From Zingiber officinale (taxonomy: Eukaryota; Streptophyta; Magnoliopsida; Zingiberales; Zingiberaceae): a stretch of DNA of 64,000 nucleotides. The position numbers were made by a program, and so were the translations under genes. A model generated the notes under the pieces. It was not told the origin of the DNA, did no database searches, and saw only the letters and a program-made list of their open reading frames with translations. The DNA lies in assembly GCF_018446385.1 (NCBI RefSeq), contig NC_055986.1:77833659-77897658 (forward strand), in the 5' to 3' direction. This document shows positions 45,660 to 57,849 of this stretch, in pieces; the stretch's first letter is position 1; the number at the start of each line of letters is the position of its first letter.

Positions 45660-46960
45660 ATACCTCAAGTGAAAAGATGGGGGTATCGAGCTCGGATAGT
45701 ATCCTCGTGCTCCCAAGTGGCGTCCTCGTCCGTATGATACTACCATCCGACTTTAACCAGTCGGATCATCTTGTTCCACAACTGACGTTCTTTCCGGTCC
45801 AAAATCCATACCGGAACCTACTCACAAGTGACGTCAGGCTAAAGGGGAACTGGTATATCAGACAACCCATGTGTTGGGTCAGCTATGTATCTCCTCAGCA
45901 TAGATACATGAAATACGTCGTGCACGCCTGCTAGGGACAATGGTAGTGCCAGCCAGTAAGCTACTGCTCCAATCCTCTCCCAGATCTAGAAAGGTCCAAT
46001 GCATCGCGGAGCTAGCTTACCTCTGAGGCCAAATCTCTTCACCCCTTTCGTGGGTGAAACTCGCAAAAATACATGGTCGCCAGTGGAGAACTTCAGGGGT
46101 CTGTGTCTTCGATCAGCATAACTCTTCTTGCGATCCTACGCCTCTGACATCCTCCGTCTGATAGCACGGACCAACTCTACCTTCTACTGAGCTCTATGAG
46201 GTCTCATCAGCTGGGCCTCCCCAACCTCATCCCAGAGGGTGGGTGTCCGACAATGCCTACCATACAACGCTTCAAACGGTGCCCTCTAGATAAGCAAATG
46301 ATAGCTGTTGTTGTAGGCGAACTCTACCAATGGAAAATGGTCCTCCCAACTATCTCCAAAATCTAATACACAAGATCTCAGCAAGCCCTCTAGAGTCTGA
46401 ATGGTCCTCTCTGACTATCCATCCTGTCTGCGGATAGAAAGTTGTACTGAAATGGAGCTGAGTGTCCAAGGCCTACTGCAGACTCTGTCAGAATCGAGAC
46501 GTGAACCGAGGGTCTCTATCCGAAATAATAGTCAAAGGGACACCATGTAATCTGATGATCTTCCGGCAATACAGATCTACTAATCGATCCAGGGAATCAG
46601 TCTTCCAGATCTCTAAGAAGTGTGTGGATTTGGTTAATTGATCAACGATTACCCAAATCGCGTCATGCCCTCGTCGTGTCCTCGGCAAACTCACCACAAA
46701 GTCCATGGTGATGTGTTCCCATTTCCACTAAGGAATAGGAATCCGCCGAAGTAATCCGGCAGGTCTCTGGTGCTCGGCCTTCACCTGCTGACAGACAAGA
46801 CATCTCGCTATAAATTCCGCGATGTCTTTCTTCATGCCGTTCCACCAGTAGGAACACCTCAAATCTCGATACATGCGGGTCCCACCTGGATGGATCACAA
46901 ATCGAGAGTGATGAGCCTCCTGAAGTAACTCCTCCCTGACCGGGTGAGGAGGTACGCATA
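45660..46960 (-). pseudogene. Tekay integrase with chromovirus C-terminus (degenerate)
   Basis: HHCC zinc domain (SRFVIHPGGTRMYRDLRC and FIARCLVCQQVKAEH, 46910-46780), first catalytic Asp in TMDFVVSLPRTRRG (46706), VIVDQLTKSTHFL, and second Asp in IISDRDPRFTSRF (ending 46488). The Glu region near 46380-46430 has a stop and altered frame. The C-terminal part (LVEFAYNNSYH, DHVFLRVSPTKGV, DVFHVSMLRRY, and the end ATWEHEDTIRARYPHLF, near 45670) is the Tekay-type tail with its chromodomain-like end. At least six stops. Confidence 0.83.
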
Positions 46961-47199
46961 ATCAGCCTCGAAAATATATAATACCCGCCTCATCTCGGGT
47001 GAACTCTGACTGCTGTTCGGAAACTATCTGGCTACCAATGGACTGTAAATACTAATCTCCGGCCTGGGCCTCCTAAATCCTCATCCTGATCAACGACTAA
47101 GCAACCATGGTAACCGACATACCCTGCTCTGTCCGTCCCTACTCCTCAAGGCCCAACTTGGAGAAACCCTGAATCAAGTCTGTGACCACAACTCGGTGG

Positions 47200-48060
47200 C
47201 AAGCTAAAAATCCCTCTGGACTTCCGGCTAAGTGCATCGGCAACCACATTAGCTTTTCCCGGGTGATAACCAATCGTGCAGTCATAATCCTTTAAGAACT
47301 CCATCCATCTCCCCTGTCGGAGATTAAGTTCCTTCTAAGTGAACATATATTTGAGACTCTTTTGGTCAGTGAGAATCTCAAATGTAATACCATATAAATA
47401 ATGTCGTCAAATCTTCAAAGCAAAGATGATGGCGGCTTGCTCCAGATCATGTACATGGTAGTTCTTCTCATGCTCCTTCAACTGACGAGAAGCATAAGAG
47501 ACTACTCTATTGTGCTACTTCAAAACAGCGCCCAAACCCTGAAGAGATGTGTCGATGTAAAGTACGAATTCATCCTCTCCAGAAAGTAAAACCAAAACTA
47601 GAGTCGACACTAATCTGTGCTTCAGCTCTTGGAAGCTGCTCTCGTAGTCCTCGGACCATGTGAACTTCATGTCTTTCCTGGTCAAGCGTGTAAGTGGCAT
47701 AGCAATCCGAGAGAAACCCTCAACGTATCTCCGGAAACATCTAGCTTGACAAAGGGAGTTGCGAGTCTCATGAATAGACTATGATAACTCCCAACTGGTA
47801 ACAACCTCTATCTCCTATGGATCCACGGTATACCCCTACTAGTGACCATGTGTCTCAATCATTTCACTGAAGACAATCAAAATGCGCACTACTGAATTCA
47901 CATATAATGTTTCCGTCGAAACATCCTTAGCACTATGCGATGATGGTGTACGTGATACACCTCAAATCAGGAATAAAACACCACGTCGTCAATAATGATA
48001 ACGAATTCTGATCCAATATCCTAGGGATACCCAAATCATCGAGTCCATGATAACATCTAG
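47200..48060 (-). pseudogene. Tekay RT C-terminus and RNase H (degenerate)
   Basis: RT end: FRRYVEGFSRIAMPLTRLTRK (around 47760-47680). RNase H: EFVLYIDTSLQGLGAVLK with the first Asp (ending 47515), EILTDQKSLKYMF (47380) and [12 protein letters not shown] (47230). Upstream of 47760 the RT is almost unreadable (SVVRILIVFSEM near 47880), and the catalytic core is not found. The remainder of RT, protease and Gag appear lost. Confidence 0.75.
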
Positions 48061-49323
48061 GGCACTATTAGCCTAAATGATAAAATCAAGAACTTATAAT
48101 GTCCGTAAATCAGACATCCTCAACCATAAGATCCTCGACAATAAACACCAAGTAATAGATCCTCCAGTGTGAGAGCAACACTCCATTTTAAGAAATACGA
48201 CATAGGTGGGAGCAACGCTCTACCACAAGAAATCCTCAATATGCGGGAGTAACACTCCACTACAAATAATCCGTAATATGTATCTGCAATAAATATGGGA
48301 GCAATGCTCCGCTACAAGCAATCCGCAATATGTGGGAGCAACGCTACACCACAAACAATCCATAACATGTGTGGGTGCAACACTCCACCACAAACAATAC
48401 ATAAGTGCCCAAAGCACCTAACTATCTAGCTAGAGACTGCACGAGATCTTTCTACCACAGATCACTGTGGATAGCCTAGGGTATAACAACCTAGTAAGAA
48501 AATCAAATCCATAGTCAACTCTATCATCATCCTAGTGGGTCGGTCACCCACTAATAGGAGAATTAGTTGACAGGGTAATACAACCAATAACATAATGTAG
48601 ACACTCAACATTCTACATTCAACATAGGTAGAATCATCATGATGCTACCAACCATACACCTGGCACACGTGCACACACAACATATGTATGATCGACATAA
48701 TCCTCCAATTAGTACACATCAAACATACTCACAACACGGGTATAAATCATCGTGATACCTCCAACAATGCATACTGAACCCGTGTACATATATCAACATA
48801 GGTATAATCGACAATACACCTCAAACAACACTCACATGACATATATACGCCTATGCCAAGAGTATAATCAACGTAATACTTCCAACAAATCATAATCGAC
48901 ACGAGTGTACACAGAACAAATATAATGAACAAGATACCTCGAATATTACACCGAACACATCTGCACATATCACAACTCAGATTAAATCGATAAGATACCT
49001 CCAATAAAACACTCAAACACATGTGCACATTTCACAACATAGATTTAATTGACAAAATACCTCCAATAAACCAATCAGACCACTCGGGTATAATCTACTA
49101 AAAACCCACAACAATCGTAACTGGAAAAGTATACACCCACTACATGCAATTAGACCATCCATCATAACATTCCTACAACACATAATAATCATATGTACAC
49201 ACCACATAGATATGCAGAATCAGCATATTTAATCCAATCAACCTGATATTCCCTATGCTACCTTCTATGTTATCCAACTAGGTACATACAGTCTAAAATT
49301 AACGTACCCATGGAATAGGATAC
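48060..49323. repeat. Noncoding, repeat-rich interior of the Tekay element
   Basis: Where Gag and protease should be there are two degenerate arrays. 48150-48415: units of 37-50 bp with 'gggagcaacgctccaccacaaacaatcc'-type sequence, about five copies. 48590-49085: units of 60-65 bp with 'catatgtataatcgacaagatacctccaa', about six copies. Between and after them I see nothing coding. The last 73 bp (49251-49323) recur at 51912-51979. Confidence 0.65.
49251..49323. repeat. Long flanking repeat left of solo LTR X2
   Basis: This 73-bp stretch, from ccctatgctacc to ataggatac, recurs to the right of the LTR at 51912-51979 with a 5-bp deletion (gtcta) and one substitution. Confidence 0.9.
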
Positions 49324-51913
49324 TGTTGGAGTGTATACTAAAAGCCTAGCTTTTGTATAAACATTTATAAGAATCACATTGGTCAAGTGTCTACATTTAT
49401 ATATGCCAAATGTAGATGTTCAATTAATTTATATTGTAGATAACATAGTGTGTGGTGTCACACACAGAACATTGTGTTATCGGTTCTTTATAAATTATAA
49501 ACAGTAGCTCACGACTAAGATGGAAAGGAACAAACCATTGGAATAGTCATAGTGTAATTAGGCATTAGTTTATCTTGACTAATAAATTACACTAGTACAC
49601 TTTAAGTGTATTGAGCAGGACCATTTAAGATAAGTTCTTTTTATATTGATTTAATAAAAGAACTAGACCTTAGTTATTATGGAAGTGTGTGCTCTTAATC
49701 CTAATATAATAACAAGCACATATATTTAATATTTATTTCTTTGACATATCAAAGGGTGAGATTTAGTTCGGTAAATCAAAATGCCAGATAAGTTGGGAAA
49801 TGATATTACTTATAGTGTGAGTTGTTGATTATAGAAGGAAACTATGTCCTAGTAATCTAGGTTGATAATGTCCCCAAGAGGAGCTCATAAAGATTGTCAT
49901 GTTAAACCTTGCAGGTGGACTTAGTCCAACATGACGATAAGGTTGAGTGGTACTACTCTTGGACTAAGATATTAATTAAATGAGTTGTCAGTAACTCACT
50001 TAATTAGTGGGCATTCGACATCATAAACACAGGGAGACTAACACACTCATAATAAGAAGGAGCCCAAAATATAATTTGGGATTGGTGCGGTAGTTCAATA
50101 ATAGTTTTTTAGTGGAATGAATTATTATTGATGAAATTAAGTTGTATGTTCGGGGCGAACATGGGAAGCTTAATTTCATCGGGAGACCAAAAGCAATTCT
50201 TCCTCTCGGTCTCTATCGTAGCCTCTTGTATATAGAGATTTATACCCACCACATACCCACCTTCTTACCCATCATAATGGGGCCGGCCAAGCTAGCTTGG
50301 AACCCAAGCTAGGGCCAGCCAAGACCAAGTGGATGAGCCAAGTTGGTGGCCGGCCAAAGCTTGGGCCCCAAGCTTAGGTGGCCGACCACTAGAAAATCAA
50401 AAGGAATTTTTATTAAAATTATTTCTTATGTGGATATCATGGTTTTAAAAGAGAGTTTAAAATTTAAATCTTTCCTTTTATAGCTTTCTACAAAAGATTA
50501 AGAAAAGATTTGAATCTTTCCTTATTTGTAGATTGAAAGGAATTTTAATTTTCAGAAAACTTTCCTTTTTAACCATGTTCATGATTTAAAAGAAAGTTTA
50601 AAAATTAAATATTCTCTTTTATTAGTTTCTACAAAAGATTAAGAAAAATTTGATATCTTTCCTTATTTGTAGATTGAAAAGAGATTTTAATTTTTAAAGA
50701 TAACTTTCCTTTTTGAAAATTATCCACATGTTTAAAAGAAAGATTTTAATTTATAAAATTTTCTTTTGACTAACCAATCATGAAGGGATTAAAATTATTG
50801 AAATTTTTTATAAATTTCTGGAAACAAATTAGGAAGTTTTAATTCTTTTTTTAATTAAAACTTCCCTTGTTTTGGGGAGAAAGTGGCCGACCAAGAAATT
50901 TGGAAAAAGAAAATTGATTTTTAATTAATTAATTTTTTCTTTTTCATGGCAAAAGAATTAAGGAAGTTTTTATTAAAATTTCCTTATTTGCCAAGACCAA
51001 GGATTATAAAAGAGGGGGTGGAGGTGCCTTAATGGCTAACGACTCTATTCTTTTCTTCCTCTCTTTTCTTCCTTGGTGTGGCCGGCCCTAGGGTCTCCTC
51101 TTCTCCTTCTTTTCTCTTCATTCTTTGTGGCCAGCGACATCAACTTAAGGGAAGTCCATGGTGGTCGGTTCTAGCTAGGAGAAGAAGGAGAGAAAGAAGG
51201 CTTCGTTTCTAGCATCCCTTGGAGCTTGGTGGTGGTGGCCGGACCTTTACTTCTCATGGAGAATTAATGGTGGCTGAATCTAGCTTGGAGAAGAAGGAGC
51301 TTGGTGGTTCTCATCTCGGAAGGTCGTTGCCCACACAATGTCCGAGATAAGAAGAGGAATACGGTAGAAGATCAAGAGGTCATTAAAGTTTACAAAGGAA
51401 GGTATAATTAGTAATTAATTTTCGCATCATACTAGTTGTATTTCTTTTGTATGAATTCCAAACACAAGAGGCATTAGATCTAATTTTTTGAATTAGTTTT
51501 TCGAGTTTGTGTTTTCTTCTTTTTCGAATTTGTGATTCGATTATTTTTTTTGTTAATCTAGAGTTATTTAAGGAAATTAAATATTAGCTTTCCTTAAAAG
51601 GCTTTGTCTAGGCGGTGGTGGTTGCTCCCATATCCAAGAAGGCCATGTGCCTCGCCATGCAGTCCTGGAAGCTAATTTTGAAAATTAATATTTAATGAAA
51701 TTAATAACATAGGTGGATTTGAATCAATAGTGTTAAGTTCCACTTGCGATTCAAATCTAAACCATTAAGAACAGATAAGTTAAATTTGGAATCAATGATG
51801 TTAAGTTCCGTCTGCGATTCCTAATTTAACTTCTAAAGAACACAATAGGTTATTTAAGGAAAGGTTTGACACTTGTACAAAAATTTTTGTACAGTGGAAC
51901 CGGTACGTTTTCC
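49324..51913 (+). mobile_element. 2.6-kb solo LTR (family X, copy 2)
   Basis: Collinear with 33617-36282 of copy 1, starting TGTTGGAGTGTATAC; TATA box TATAAAAG near 51006. It stops at TTTTCC, lacking the last 15 bp (…GCAACCAACA) of copy 1. Instead of a 5-bp target duplication, its flanks share about 70 bp. The stem-loops of copy 1 are present at 49330-49481 and 50096-50180. Confidence 0.84.
50096..50180 (+). other. Covarying stem-loop in solo LTR X2
   Basis: Outer arms GATGAAATTAAG (50130-50141) and CTTAATTTCATC (50169-50180); inner stem ATGTTCG-GGG-CGAACAT (50146-50162). Compared with copy 1, A-T has become G-C in the outer stem (or the reverse), G-C has become A-T in the inner stem, and a G.T wobble has become A-T. 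Confidence 0.8.
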
Positions 51914-51979
51914 CTATGCTACCTTCTATGTTATCCAACTAGGTACATACAAAATTAACATACCCATGGAATAGGATAC
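51912..51979. repeat. Long flanking repeat right of solo LTR X2
   Basis: 68-bp partner of 49251-49323. It directly follows the truncated LTR end. Confidence 0.9.
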
Positions 51980-52127
51980 ATCGATCCTCTATAGATTGTA
52001 ACGCCCGAAAATTTCCAAATAAATTATTAGAAATATTCTACTATTTTTCTGGAATTTTAGGATATTTTTATAGAATTTTTAGAGTAGCGGAAGTAGTAAA
52101 AATAAATAGAAACGTAAAATAGTCTAA

Positions 52128-52194
52128 GTAGGAATTGAACCCGCAACCTATGGACCCAGTGTCTTATAGAGAACTCTAGTAACCAGGAGGCCCC
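52128..52194 (-). other. tRNA-like segment within the solo LTR
   Basis: Minus strand carries a B-box-like GGGTTCAATTCC (52131-52142) preceded by an anticodon-arm-like AAGACACTGGGTCC and an A-box-like TGGTTACTAGAG, over about 67 nt. The acceptor stem does not pair and the T stem is imperfect, so it is not a working tRNA gene. It may be a captured tRNA relic or a chance B box. Confidence 0.4.
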
Positions 52195-53723
52195 AGCAGG
52201 GGTGTGCTGAAAGAAGAGGAGAACAACTATATTTAAGGCTTAGTTGGGGTGTATTAATTAATTAATATAAATAGGGAAATTAAGTGGAGAGTTGTGATTT
52301 TGATCAGCAATTCTCTTCTCCCTCAAACCCTCTCCGCCGAAACCCCTCTCCTCCTCATCCTCTCGGCGCCCAAGTCTAAGAGACCTAGGGTTCCATCCCT
52401 AGGGTCGTAGGATCACCTTCCGGCGACAACTCTGGCATGAGGACGCTCCTCTCCGTGAGAAGAGCACGTAGACGTAGGAGGATCGTCGAGAAGATCGTCC
52501 TTCCGGAAAATCTAGCGAACAGATCGTAAGGAAATCTAGCACAGGATGTAAGAAACCCCTCACTTGCAGTATAAGTAGCTATCCGTGTGTTTTGATGCAT
52601 TAGTTTAGTCGTATGCAGATTTTCAGTACGTAGGGTGTGTTCTAGTGCACACCAAGTGTTTGATAAAATGTTTAGCTCAGTAAAATGCTACAGTAGGCAT
52701 TTTAATAGCTCAGTAAATGCAGTAGAAGCGTTTAAAATAGCATATTTAGTCTTGCTTCAGCTTATATGGGACTACGGTCTAATGGGTGGGCTCCCATAGT
52801 CGCCTCTAGGTTTAGATAACCTAGCTCTAGGTTCAGATAACCTAGCTCTAGGTTCAGATAACCTAGTAAAAGCAAGATAAATTAATTAGCTTATGATCCA
52901 GTATTTTACTTTTATCAGTGGCATTGTACTGGACTAGATGTCCTTGGGTTGGGCTCCCATAGTCGTCCCTAGGTTTAGATAACCTAGTAAACCCTACTAA
53001 ATTCGGATCTTGCAACCTCGGGTCTAGTTAGGGATGCGCGCATAGCAAGTACAGTTGTCGGGCCCATCAGCAGCATGATTAGTATTTTCATCTATTTATG
53101 ATAAATAGCTTTCAAAAACTCACAATCAGTTATGTGAACATGATTTAAATTCATTATTAACTTAGTTCAGTTCAGCTCAGTTTATGTTCCAGTTTAGCTC
53201 TTTCTTAATGATATCCCAAGATTAGTTTTGATGACATGTTTTAGTATTCATGTTAGTAATTTCAGTATGCCATGCTTTAACATGTTCAGCATATGTTTTA
53301 AATAGCATTCTTTAAAAAGCATGTTTTCATCGTGTGCATGTTTTGTGAGGTAGATGGTTTCTTACTAAGCTCCCAAACTTACAGATACTTCTTTTCCTTA
53401 TACTGCAGATAAAGGTAAAGGAAAGATGGATTCGAGGAGGCTGGAGGACAATGCGATGAAGATGTGTGTGACAGGAACTTGGAATAAAGATGCTTGGGAA
53501 CTAGCAAACCTAAAATTTAGCATTTCTGATTTTGGTTATTTTCTATACTTTAGAATGTTTAAGTAGTATGAAAGGTGAAGTATGCACTAAGTTTGATATT
53601 AGATAGCAAACTATGAGTAGTGATATGCCTAGTAGTTTCGCTTTATGCTTATAGAGTTGATATATGTGATTTGTGCACGAAACAGTGCTGAAATCAGAGC
53701 TCAGCTGCGAAATCAGAAACCCA

Positions 53724-54050
53724 ATCGATCAGTCGATCGATTGGAGGGCCCTCAATCAATCAGTTGATCGATTGAGGAGCTCGTTTCCGTGAACAGTAAG
53801 CTTCTGGATCGATCAGCTGATCGATCCGGTAGCGTTCTATCGCGAACAGAGAGTTAATAGATCGATCAACCGATCGATCGGGGAATTAGCTCTCACGAAC
53901 AGAGAGCTTTGGAATCGATCACTGGATTGATTGACAAGTCTGGATCGATCAGTCGATCGATCCAGAATTTACCCCATGCACAGTAGCATGCTGAATCGAT
54001 CAGTGGATCGATCAGACCACTCCAATCGATCCACCGATCGATTGGGAGGC
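53724..54050. repeat. Cluster of CGATCGAT palindromes
   Basis: About eight palindromic units spaced roughly 40-60 bp, such as ATCGATCAGTCGATCGAT and the perfect palindrome ATCGATCAGCTGATCGAT (inside 53806-53827), separated by 'gaacagagagct'-like linkers. Confidence 0.85.
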
Positions 54051-54309
54051 CTGATAAGAGTAAGAAACCCCTCATTTCAGCCCTTGATCATATGTGAAGC
54101 CTAGATTACCTCCTTTAGCATAGGAACAACATTCAAGATATAATTTAAACATGAATTTCAGATCTAATAGCAATTAGTAGAAGAAATTGTATTAGTTAGT
54201 AAAATTTTTAATTAACTCAGTTTTCCGCACATTAAGAATAGTTAGCAACAGTATAATGTAACCCCCGGCCTTATAGCTTAGTTAGTAGGAGGTGGGTCAT
54301 TACATAGAT

Positions 54310-55076
54310 TGACCAAACCGACAATGGTATACGGCTAATTCAGTCTTTCCCCACGTCAGTACAAGCCATGTACTCAATGTGCTTAAGATATCCAACTAAG
54401 CACGAATAACCCAAAGATCCGAATCTCTAAAAATAGAGTATGACAATCCCCTACTGATCGAACCAACAAAACTAAATCAGTCATCTACTAACTGATCAAG
54501 ATTACATTAATCCTCTTTAAGCAACTATGGTAAATCAATCCATGACTACCCAAATCAACAAATGTAAATCAGACTTCTACTGATCGATCTAACAAGAGTA
54601 AATCAATTATCTACTGATGAAATTAATTAAGATAATGTGGTATTCTACTGGCTAAGTCAACCTGAATATATAGATATCATCCACTACACAGCTAATAATA
54701 GCATAGGCTGGTATGTGCCTCCATCTCCTAACCAACTAGTAGTAACAAAAGCTAAAACTACTGGTTGTATAATATGAAAAATCACCAGAGACTGTAATCC
54801 TTGATCTCTATTAGGGTCGACCATGATCAATGATTTACCTAACACATAAAATATATGCTATATCAACTAGACAGGTACTAATAAAGAATACTAATACATG
54901 TCATAAACTATAATAATCAACAGTGCATATACTAACAAAAAGGTAGGATAACAATATATCAACATACCTCCTATAGCTTAGAGATGTCCTACTGCTGCCT
55001 ATTCCCAAAACTCGAAAAAGTCACATCAAGAAAACTAAAACACGAAATCTGAAACACAGAAAATAAAATTTATAAA
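54310..55076. other. Noncoding Tekay interior next to the 5' LTR
   Basis: About 770 bp between the solo LTR and the primer site. Contains loose repeats ('ctactgatcgaaccaacaa'). No Gag frame is seen on the minus strand, where it should begin. Confidence 0.6.
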
Positions 55077-55092
55077 CCGTGCTCTGATACCA
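55077..55092 (-). other. Primer-binding site of the Tekay element (initiator Met tRNA type)
   Basis: Minus strand TGGTATCAGAGCACGG, six bases inside the 5' LTR; this is the usual site for chromoviruses. Confidence 0.88.
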
Positions 55093-55098
55093 CTAAAT

Positions 55099-57849
55099 TG
55101 TCACGCCCCGGGACAGTCCCTGTCCGAAGAAATTTCGGCAGCACCTCCCCTGTATGGGTGACAATCTGAAACATTTCTACAGACACAGTATACATCAGCC
55201 ACAGGCGGCTGGAACATACACACAACAACGCAGTTTATATATAGATTTAACAACCCACTCGGTTGTACCAAACCATACACAGCGGAATACAATAAAAAAC
55301 CAAATATAAACCAAAATACAAGACTGCTAGCCAGCTAGGCTTAAACAACCAACAAACAATACAAAATATCACGTAACAACAACAACACTCCAGAAGCAAA
55401 ATCGGAGCACAAAGCTAAATTCACTGACATATAAAACAAATAAAACATATAGGGAAACTGTAAGTCTTCTGATGTGACGTGGGAACCGGCAGACAGGATA
55501 CTCCAAGCGACTCCATAACAACTTGGTACCTGAAAAAGATAGTGTCTACGGGGGTGAGTTCAACAACTCAGCAGATACCAGTTGACATGTATAGTAAGCT
55601 ATAACAGACAGTAATAACTATGGAGTACAGTCTCCTGGACAAAAGCTGGAAATGCACAATAGAAAAGGCTGAAAAGAATTGTACTCACCAGGGCCTCCTA
55701 TCAGAATAGTCAGGTCGTCAGACCGAGAGTGTCATAAATCCTGTATGCATGTCAAACATATGCATCCATCCAAATGCAATATATAAGTGCAACAAACACA
55801 ATCAGTAAATGCATCAATGCATATGATGCCAATGATATGGTCACCCCTGACGCCAGTCAGCCATCTCACACACAATGGTGAGACCGAGTGGGTAGGGCTA
55901 TGACAACCGTGCACTCTGGCGTCACTACTCCTGATGAGTGACCGAGTGGACGGGATGCTGTCGGAGTACACCTATCCTCCTACCCCAAATCATAAGTGGG
56001 GGAGCGCAATGCTCTCATCTCCCGGTACACGATGACGGGGAGGGATCCCTGACGTGCTATCACGCTGCGTCACACTACCCATGAGCGGACCAACGAAGCA
56101 CCGACAAAGCAAATCTGACGTGATACCACGCTGTGTCACGCTACCCATGAGCGGACCAGCGGAGCACCGACAGAGATGAAACTGGCGATGTGCTCAACAA
56201 TAATGGAGTAGACTATCGCGCAACATGCAATCTTGCGAATGATGCATGACACTAAGCATGACAGAATCCTGAACTGCATAGCAATATCCATATATATATA
56301 AAATGTGTACCATAGGACAATGAATCAATTCAAAGGTACATAGATCAGATAAGGTATAAAAACCTAGATCCTGAACATAATAAACACATGGTTGTGTCAC
56401 TACACCAATAAGCATGTATAATCAGGTAGGTACTATCATAAAGTGCATAATAAATAAACGAAACAAGCATGTAACAGGTATCGGGTAGTGACCAACAGAA
56501 GCAAAGACGAGCATAATCATTACTAAAGGCTATAACCCACTAAACATATCAACATGACATTATCAAAGATAAGTCAAGGTACCCGCCTCCAAATAGCAGG
56601 TCCAATCCAATCAAATCCAACGTCGAGATGCTCGTCTCGAATGAGAGTCCTGTACCAATCAATATGTATATTTTATTTAGTTAAATTCAAATAAGTAGCT
56701 AAATAAAATCTCTAACACTAAATTAGGGCAAAAACCCTAATCAACACACAAATATAACCCTAATTCACAATATGTATCACTATCTAGAAATCAAATCACA
56801 CCATGATCTACAACTAAGATCAATTTCCCTACTCCTTACCTCAATTCAAACCTCTGCTCTTGATCCAAAACCACTGGTGATACTGGTTTGAGTGCTGCCG
56901 GCAAGAAACACCACCGGAACCAACATCACCTTCAACAGATCCTCACTGGATGGGACCAAGAGAAGATATCAAGTAGTGAAGGTCACAAATCAAGCAATAT
57001 ACCTAGAGCCTACCTTACTCTGAGACCTCCATAGCTTCAATAAAGGAGAAAGCAGTGATCGGCAACAGGAAGAATCCGCAGAAATCTGTTGCTTCCCCTC
57101 TATTAGTCGCTGGAATCAACCGAATAGAAAAATCAAACAGTAGAGCTCACGGATCAAACAACAACCCAACTCACCTTGCTCTCACCTTAGCCTAATGCCA
57201 CTACTATGAAGAGGAGGCGAAGCCTGAAGCTAGGGCACGGCACAGTAGACCCCAAGCCGGCAATGAATCTAGGGCACGGTTAAGAAAGAGGAGAGGAGGG
57301 CGGAGCCTAGGGCACGGCTTGACACATGGTTTCCCGGCGAGCCTATGTTGACCACGACCAGGAGAGGGAGAGGTCAAGTGATGCTTGGTGGCTAGCACAG
57401 AGGAGGCGGCCGGCGATCGGCTGGCATCGCTGAGCGCGTCGGGCTGTGGAGTGATCCCTGTGGTGAGGAGGCGATGAGGGCAGAGGGGAAGAAGGTGATG
57501 CTAGGGCTTCCTTGGCTGGCCATTTTTGTATGAACGGAAGAAGGGAACCGCCGTGGAGACGGTTTGGAGAAGAAGACAGCGTCGGGTGAGGAAGCAGGGG
57601 CACGGGCACGCGAGAAAGGAACCAACATAGTAGAGGATCGGAGGAAAAAGGAATAAAGAAAAAGAAAAGAAAAATAAAAAGGAAATCAAGCATTTCCTCA
57701 TTTAAATGGGGAAGCCCAAACAGGCTTTCTTGGAAGCCTATTTTTATCCCCGTAACCGAATCCATACGGTCTCTGAAAAATTTTGGAAAAATTATCAGAA
57801 ATTTCGAAAAATTCCCTTATCATTATTCGCCATTTTTCGGTATTTTACA
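55099..57849 (-). mobile_element. 5' LTR of the Tekay element
   Basis: 2751 bp; plus-strand view starts TGTCACGCCCCGG and ends GGTATTTTACA, followed by GTAAG. Closely matches 42840-45554; visible differences are a few per hundred bases or fewer, mainly transitions and short indels. Confidence 0.9.

Larger units (their letters stand above)
51997..54304 (+). mobile_element. Gypsy solo LTR beginning TGTAACGCCCG
   Basis: 2308 bp from TGTAACGCCCG to GGGTCATTACA, flanked by TAGAT (51992-51996 and 54305-54309). The ends are those of Tekay/Del-type LTRs but the body differs from the 42706/55099 pair. TATA-like ATATAAATAG at 52265-52274 fits plus orientation. No internal domain, so a solo LTR. Includes a tRNA-like segment and a cluster of CGATCGAT palindromes (separate entries). 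Small ORFs have no recognised domain. Confidence 0.84.
42706..57849 (-). mobile_element. Tekay/Del-type chromovirus with two LTR units nested inside
   Basis: Minus strand, flanked by GTAAG (42701-42705 and 57850-57854). 5' LTR 55099-57849, primer site 55077-55092, noncoding interior, degenerate pol, polypurine tract 45555-45569, 3' LTR 42706-45554. No Gag or protease is readable. Two LTR units (49324-51913 and 51997-54304) are nested in the part that would normally hold Gag. The LTR pair is very similar over about 2.7 kb, so this is one of the younger insertions here. Confidence 0.88.

Noticed and set aside
52128..52194. Functional tRNA gene
   Set aside because: The acceptor stem does not pair and the T stem has a mismatch.
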